A stretch of 35,080 bases of DNA from Rhizobium sp. ASV8 (GTDB lineage: Bacteria; Pseudomonadota; Alphaproteobacteria; Rhizobiales; Rhizobiaceae): contig NZ_JAELUG010000073.1 of the NCBI RefSeq assembly GCF_016429255.1, positions 1 to 35,080 of the forward strand. The letters run 5' to 3'. Below the pieces are notes generated by a model, which saw nothing but the letters and a program-made list of their open reading frames with translations, was not told where the DNA came from and did no database searches. Made by a program: the position numbers and the translations under genes. Positions 30,636 through 35,080 of this stretch are shown piece by piece; position 1 is the stretch's first letter, and each line of letters begins with the position of its first letter.

Positions 30636-31556
30636 ATGGGAATCTGGATCGACACCGACATGGGGTTCGATGACATCGCCGCCATTCTGGTGGTTGCGCA
30701 TTCGAATCTGACCATCGACGGCGTTTCGCTGGTGAGCGGCAACGCGCCGCTTGCCCACGTCCGTGATAATGCCGCAAGCGCCACAGCCGTCTTCGACTGG
30801 ACATTCCCCATCCATACCGGCCGCGAACTGCCCGTTCTGTGCAAGCTGGAAACGGCACAGAGCATTCTTGGACAGAACGGCATCCCCACGACCGGCAGGA
30901 GCCTGCCGTCGGCCGACCCGCTTCCTTTCAGCGACGCCTTTGCTGCGCTGTGTGACTGGCTTGGCGACGGCAAGGGGCCGAAGCGCATGCTGGCGCTGGG
31001 TCCGCTGACGAATATCGCCGCCCTGGCGCTGGCGCGGCCGGACCTCGCCGCCCGCATCGACGAGCTGACCTGGATGGGCGGCGGCGTGACCTCCGGCAAC
31101 CACACGGCCTCCGCCGAGTTCAACGCCTTTGCCGATCCCGAGGCATTGGCAATCGTGCTCGCACATGGTCTGCCACTGCGCATGGTCGATCTCGACATCT
31201 GCCGAAAAGTGTTGGCATGGCCGGACGATGTCATGCGTCTGCGCCAGACTGCCGGCGAAAAGGCACAACTGCTCGCAGATCTGCTGGAAGGCTACGTCAC
31301 TATCGCCATCAGCCGCGGCCGGCCGGCCATGGCAATCTACGATCCGACGGCAGCGGCCATCTTCGTCGCTCCGGAGATTGCCGAGCTTCGCCACGCCCGC
31401 ATCGACGCCGAGCTGCATGGTCAGCACACGCGCGGCCGCACCGTCGTCGAGACGCGCGCCTCGCATGGTGCGTTCAACGCGCATTTCGCCGCAGAGATCG
31501 ATGTGGAGAAGGCGCGCACGATCATTTTCGACGCGCTGCGTCAGGCGGCTGCCTGA
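30636..31556 (+). CDS. Inosine-uridine-preferring nucleoside hydrolase family protein
   Basis: A 306-residue protein of the IUNH family, which splits the N-glycosidic bond of ribonucleosides. The calcium-site motif DTDMGFDD lies at residues 6-13 (family DTDPGxDD, with Met replacing Pro). Further blocks are VSGNAPLAHVRDNA, GLPLRMVDLDICRKV, MLALGPLTNIAALA, ELTWMGGGVTSGNHTASAEF, NAFADPEALAIVLAHG, YDPTAAAIFVAPEI and HGQHTRGRTVVE. The order and length fit the family. Substrate preference cannot be assigned. It is separated from the dipeptidase by a hairpin, so it may be its own unit, and it converges on the amidohydrolase gene. Confidence 0.9.
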   Translation: MGIWIDTDMGFDDIAAILVVAHSNLTIDGVSLVSGNAPLAHVRDNAASATAVFDWTFPIHTGRELPVLCKLETAQSILGQNGIPTTGRSLPSADPLPFSDAFAALCDWLGDGKGPKRMLALGPLTNIAALALARPDLAARIDELTWMGGGVTSGNHTASAEFNAFADPEALAIVLAHGLPLRMVDLDICRKVLAWPDDVMRLRQTAGEKAQLLADLLEGYVTIAISRGRPAMAIYDPTAAAIFVAPEIAELRHARIDAELHGQHTRGRTVVETRASHGAFNAHFAAEIDVEKARTIIFDALRQAAA

Positions 31557-31595
31557 CGCCAACCCGGATATGACGACGAAAGAGCGAGCGCTGCC

Positions 31596-32771
31596 TTAGC
31601 CCTCGTCCCTCAGCTCCTGCTCCACCAGAGTCGTCCAGAAGGCCACGCCGGAGCCAATCGCGTCATCGGCAAAATCGTAGGCCGTATTGTGATGCAACGC
31701 GCCGTCGATCGCCGGACCGTTGCCGAGCCAGACATAGCATCCCGGCGCATTCTGGCCGAAGAAAGCGAAGTCGTCGCCCGCGGTCGACGGCGGGAAGCGG
31801 GTTCGCGCCTTCTCCCCGAACACCGCACTAGCGGCTTTCAGTGCCCGTGCGGTGGCATCCGGATCGTTGATGACCGGCGGGATGCGGCGCTCGAAACGAT
31901 AGTCGGCCGCTATTCCGTACATGGCCGCCGTACCCTGCGCCAGCCGGCCAATCTCCTGTTCGAGCTGATCGCGAACTTCGGGCGCATAGGCCCGCGCCGT
32001 ACCGCCGATCTCGACGGTGTCAGGGATGACATTCAGCGCATTGGGGTCGCCGGCCTGCAGCGAGCAGGCGCTGACCACCGCTGGCTGCAGCGGATCGACG
32101 ACGCGGCCGACAATGGTTTGCAGCGACGACAGGAACGTCGCCGTCGCGGTGATCGGGTCCTTGCCGAGATGCGGCTTGGCGCCATGCGTGCCCGTGCCGC
32201 GAAAGGTGACGTGCCACGTATCCGACGAGGCAAGCTGCGGCCCTTCGACGACGGCCATCTCGTCGACATCGAGACCGGGCATGTTGTGCAGGCCATAGAC
32301 GGCATCGCAGGGAAACAGGTCGAAGAAGCCTTCGTCCACCATGCGCTTGGCGCCGCCACGGCCCTCTTCGGCTGGCTGGAAGATGAAATGCACGGTTCCC
32401 GAAAAGCCGCGCTTCGCCGCGAGATGACGGGCGGCACCGATGAGCATGGTCGTATGGCCATCATGCCCACAGGCATGCATCTTGCCGGGAATGGTGGATT
32501 TATAAGGACGATTGGCCTTCTCCGGCATGGCCAGCGCGTCCATATCGGCGCGAAGACCGATGCTGCGCGTGCCGTTGCCAACCTGCAGCGTACCGACAAC
32601 GCCGGTCTTGCCGAGGCCACGGTGCACCTTGAGCCCCGCTTCTTCCAACAGGGTCGCGACGATATCGCTGGTACGCTCCTCCTCGAAACCGAGTTCCGGA
32701 TGGGCGTGAAGATTGCGGCGAAGCGACGTGAGGAAAGGGAGATCCGGGGCGATCTCTTCAGGCAAAGACAT
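31596..32771 (-). CDS. M20D amidohydrolase (hippurate hydrolase / IAA-amino acid hydrolase type)
   Basis: A 391-residue metallo-amidohydrolase. Motifs are SLRRNLHAHPELGFEEERTS, RADMDALAM, MHACGHDGHTTMLIGAARHL (Cys/His metal ligands), FIFQPAEEGRGGAKRMVDEG (catalytic Glu pair), DAVYGLHNMPGL and FPPSTAGDDFAFFGQNAPGC. These mark the HipO/AmaA/ILR1-like subfamily, which hydrolyses N-acyl amino acids. In plant-associated bacteria some members act on auxin conjugates, but that is not shown here. ATG 32771 follows GAAGGA. The gene lies on the same strand as the iron-type transporter, about 80 bp downstream. Confidence 0.9.
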   Translation of the reverse strand: MSLPEEIAPDLPFLTSLRRNLHAHPELGFEEERTSDIVATLLEEAGLKVHRGLGKTGVVGTLQVGNGTRSIGLRADMDALAMPEKANRPYKSTIPGKMHACGHDGHTTMLIGAARHLAAKRGFSGTVHFIFQPAEEGRGGAKRMVDEGFFDLFPCDAVYGLHNMPGLDVDEMAVVEGPQLASSDTWHVTFRGTGTHGAKPHLGKDPITATATFLSSLQTIVGRVVDPLQPAVVSACSLQAGDPNALNVIPDTVEIGGTARAYAPEVRDQLEQEIGRLAQGTAAMYGIAADYRFERRIPPVINDPDATARALKAASAVFGEKARTRFPPSTAGDDFAFFGQNAPGCYVWLGNGPAIDGALHHNTAYDFADDAIGSGVAFWTTLVEQELRDEG

Positions 32772-32851
32772 GGGCGTTCCTTCGATATGGAGCACGATGA
32801 CGGCGTGCCCTATCTTCCCCAAAGCGCCGCCCGCTTCAACCCAAATGACGC

Positions 32852-33913
32852 TCAGGCGTCGAGCTTGTTGAAGACGTGCGCCTTTCCGAGAACGCTCACG
32901 GATACCATGCTGCCGATATCGGGCAAGCCGACACCGGAGCTCTTGATGTTCAATGTTTCCGAACCGTTGGCATTGGAGAGAACCACCGTCACCGTGCAGA
33001 TGGCGCCGCCGAATTCGATATCGGCTACCTTGCCGATGCAGGCTGCATTCGCACCGGCCTCGTCGAGGGCGGCAAGGCGCAATTGCTCGGGACGCAGCAT
33101 GATCTCACTGCGCCCCTGCCGGTTTTCGGCATCGACCGGGATGTGCCCGAGGATGCACTTGGCGGATCCATTGTCGAGATCGGCCGGCAAAACGATGGCA
33201 TCGCCGAGGAAGAGTGCCGTTTCCCGGTCTGTGGGGCTGAGATAAAGGGCCTGCGGCGTTCCCGCCTGTATGAGCGCGCCTTCGCGCAGGACGGCAACCT
33301 GATCCGCGAAAGACAAGGCTTCGGCCTGATCATGCGTTACCAGGACGGCGGTGATGCCAGCGATTTGCAGCACACGGGCGACGGCCTTCCGCATGTTTTC
33401 GCGCAGGCCGGTATCAAGCGCTGAGAAAGGCTCGTCGAGCAGCATCAATCTCGGCTTGCGGCCGAGCGCGCGCGCCAGCGCCACGCGCTGTTGCTGACCG
33501 CCGGAAAGCTGATGAGGACGACGATCAAGCATGCCGCGATCAAGCTCGACCATATCGATGAGGGCGTTGATGCGCTGATCGCGGTCGCGTGCGCCGCGCT
33601 CCATGCCGAACCCGATGTTCTCGGCCACGCTCAGATGCGGAAACAGCGCGCCGTCCTGAGCGACGATACCGATACCGCGACGATGGGCAGGCACGATGGC
33701 TTCGCCATCCGCCAGAGTTTCGCCGTGGAGCACCACCTGCCCCGCATCGGGAACCTCGAAGCCGGCGATGATACGCAGCAGCGTCGTCTTGCCGGAACCG
33801 GACGGGCCGACGATAGCGGTACGGCTGCCGGCGGCAACGGTGAGGTCGATATTGTTCAAGGCACGCACGGGGCCGTAGCGCTTGCTTACATTCTTGATCG
33901 CCAGAAAGGTCAT
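32852..33913 (-). CDS. Ferric-iron-type ABC transporter, ATP-binding protein
   Basis: A 353-residue importer ATPase of the FbpC/AfuC/PotA type. Motifs are Walker A GPSGSGKTTLLRIIAGFE, Q-loop GIVAQDGALFPHLSVAENIG (the AQDGALFPHL variant is common in FbpC-type proteins), signature LSGGQQQRVALARAL, Walker B LMLLDEPFSALD and switch His in VTHDQAEAL. A C-terminal TOBE-like domain follows from about residue 245 (IMLRPEQLRLAALDEAGANA). Its start overlaps the permease stop (ATGA). The cargo is probably Fe3+, although spermidine, thiamine or sulfate systems share the fold. Confidence 0.88.
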   Translation of the reverse strand: MTFLAIKNVSKRYGPVRALNNIDLTVAAGSRTAIVGPSGSGKTTLLRIIAGFEVPDAGQVVLHGETLADGEAIVPAHRRGIGIVAQDGALFPHLSVAENIGFGMERGARDRDQRINALIDMVELDRGMLDRRPHQLSGGQQQRVALARALGRKPRLMLLDEPFSALDTGLRENMRKAVARVLQIAGITAVLVTHDQAEALSFADQVAVLREGALIQAGTPQALYLSPTDRETALFLGDAIVLPADLDNGSAKCILGHIPVDAENRQGRSEIMLRPEQLRLAALDEAGANAACIGKVADIEFGGAICTVTVVLSNANGSETLNIKSSGVGLPDIGSMVSVSVLGKAHVFNKLDA

Positions 33914-35080
33914 TGTCCGGCCGTTCGCTTGGATTGCACATAAAGGAGAAGGGTGAGCGGCAGCGACAGGACAACCATCATGAAGGCGTAGGGTGCTGCA
34001 GAAACATAATCGATTTCGCTGGTCAGCGACCAGAATTTCGTTGCCAGCGTTTGCGTGCCGTTGGGAGAAAGCATCAGCGTCGCCGTCAGCTCGTTGGTGA
34101 TGCCAAGTGCGACGAGCGCCACGCTGGCGGCAAAGCCGGGAGCGGCAAGACGCATCGTGACCTGCCGCACGGCTTGCGCCGGCGTGCGGCCGAGCGCCAT
34201 TGCGGCACGCTCCAGCTCGACAGGCGCCTGGGCGATACTGGCGCGCAGACCGACCATGGCGCGCGGCAGAAACAGCAAGACATAGGCGAGCAACAGCGTC
34301 GCAAAGGTCTGGTAGAGCGGCAGGATCAGGCGGACGGTGATCGACACCAGCGCCAGGGCAACGACGACGCCCGGCAGCGAACCGACATAATAGTGGCAAG
34401 CCTCGAGAATGCGCTGCAGCCGGCCCGGCGCACGCACGGACAGCCAGGCCATGGGGGTCGCGGCAATGGTGGTGAGAAGACCGCCTGCCATCGCAAGAAC
34501 GATAGTCTGCAGCAGGGCGGAGCCGACGGTATCGATCCGCCAGATGCCGGTGCCACCGAGATAGAGCCAGCGCGCCAAAGTGACGAAGGGAATACCGAGC
34601 GTCAGCACAGCCGTTATGACCGGCAGCGCGACCGCGGGAGCGACGAACCAACCCAGACGGCGGCGATCCGCCGGACGGGCGGCGCCGGAACCGACACGCG
34701 CGTAGCGCTCATTGCCACGCACAAGCACCTCGATGCCGAGCAGCAGCAGGCAGCAGAAGACCAGAACCCCACCCAGCATATTGGCGGCAGGGCTGTTATA
34801 GGCCGACTGGAACTGGTCGACGATCGCGGTCGAGAAAGTGTCGAAGCGGATCATCACGTAGAGACCGTATTCCGCCAGAAGATGCAGGCCGATCAGTAGC
34901 GAGCCGCCGCAAATGGCGAGGCGAAGCTGCGGCAGGACTGCCCGGAAGAAAACGCGCCAGGGGCCAAGGCCGAGCGACGCCGCCGCATCCTCGATCGCCG
35001 GATCGAGCCGGCGCAGGGCAGCGGCAACGGGCAAATAGAGGAAGGGAAAATAGGCAAGCACGGACACCAGCACACCGCTC
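33910..35080 (-). CDS. Ferric-iron-type ABC transporter permease (C-terminal part, runs off right edge)
   Basis: At least 390 residues of a fused double-domain permease of the FbpB/SfuB type, with the N-terminus outside the window. The first half shows an EAA-type coupling loop (AAALRRLDPAIEDAAASLGL, GPWRVFFRAVLPQL). The second half has another (ELERAAMALGRTPAQAVRQV, TMRLAAPGFAAS) and helices such as YYVGSLPGVVVALALVSITV and TLLLAYVLLFLPRAMVGL. Two EAA loops in one chain are typical of iron(III) permeases. It is translationally coupled to the ATPase gene. The substrate-binding protein should lie further right. Confidence 0.88.
   Translation of the reverse strand, partial: SGVLVSVLAYFPFLYLPVAAALRRLDPAIEDAAASLGLGPWRVFFRAVLPQLRLAICGGSLLIGLHLLAEYGLYVMIRFDTFSTAIVDQFQSAYNSPAANMLGGVLVFCCLLLLGIEVLVRGNERYARVGSGAARPADRRRLGWFVAPAVALPVITAVLTLGIPFVTLARWLYLGGTGIWRIDTVGSALLQTIVLAMAGGLLTTIAATPMAWLSVRAPGRLQRILEACHYYVGSLPGVVVALALVSITVRLILPLYQTFATLLLAYVLLFLPRAMVGLRASIAQAPVELERAAMALGRTPAQAVRQVTMRLAAPGFAASVALVALGITNELTATLMLSPNGTQTLATKFWSLTSEIDYVSAAPYAFMMVVLSLPLTLLLYVQSKRTAGQ

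Overview
The window reads as chromosomal DNA from a Rhizobium-type alphaproteobacterium. The evidence is high GC, tightly packed genes joined by ATGA/TGATG overlaps, protein sequences of rhizobial type (PhnC/D/E1/E2, a 1000-residue PolA, a MHYT-GGDEF-EAL protein), short rhizobial palindromic repeats between genes, and a small-RNA locus between polA and a marR gene. I saw no insertion sequence, phage gene, CRISPR array, tRNA or rRNA. No gap without a gene exceeds about 430 bp, and the largest one (25639-26059) holds the small RNA.

Left part (1-8.3 kb): the start of a YejA-like peptide/oligopeptide-binding protein that runs off the left edge; a TetR repressor divergent from an isochorismatase-type hydrolase, with two copies of one operator motif between them; the murein endopeptidase mepA; then mgsA, glk, an ABC half-exporter preceded by a possible 39-codon coupled ORF, dapB and gpmA. 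These are mostly central carbon metabolism and cell-envelope genes.

Middle (8.3-22.3 kb): a full carbon-phosphorus (C-P) lyase phosphonate cluster. A GntR/HutC repressor (phnF) faces phnG-phnH-phnI-phnJ-phnK-phnL and a hexapeptide acyltransferase, followed by a PPOX-fold flavoprotein. Next come the transporter genes phnC-phnD-phnE-phnE2, and then a DUF1045 2H-phosphoesterase-like protein, phnM and phnN. PhnCDE imports phosphonate, PhnGHIL with PhnM builds ribose-phosphonate 5-phosphate, the PhnJ radical-SAM enzyme (with PhnK) cleaves the C-P bond, and PhnN recovers PRPP. No phnP is present in the window, and the DUF1045 protein is the obvious candidate for the cyclic-phosphate step. Good PhoB-box matches lie upstream of phnG and phnC, and a weak one lies upstream of the DUF1045 gene. 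A PhnF-type inverted repeat lies between the first Pho box and phnG.

Right part (22.3-35.1 kb): a small orphan Imm33-like ORF behind polA; polA; a structured small RNA (probably the alpha-r7/Smr7C family) with an extra terminator behind it; a MarR regulator with a near-perfect 25-bp palindrome upstream; a membrane-bound c-di-GMP protein with both GGDEF and EAL motifs; an M20 dipeptidase; a nucleoside hydrolase; an M20 amidohydrolase of the hippurate/IAA-amino-acid type; and the ATPase and permease of a ferric-iron-type ABC importer that runs off the right edge.

Most of the window is conserved core. The parts most worth a second look are the candidate PhnP replacement, the layered Pho/PhnF control, the coupled 39-codon ORF, the repeat pair with a compensatory base change, and the small-RNA locus.
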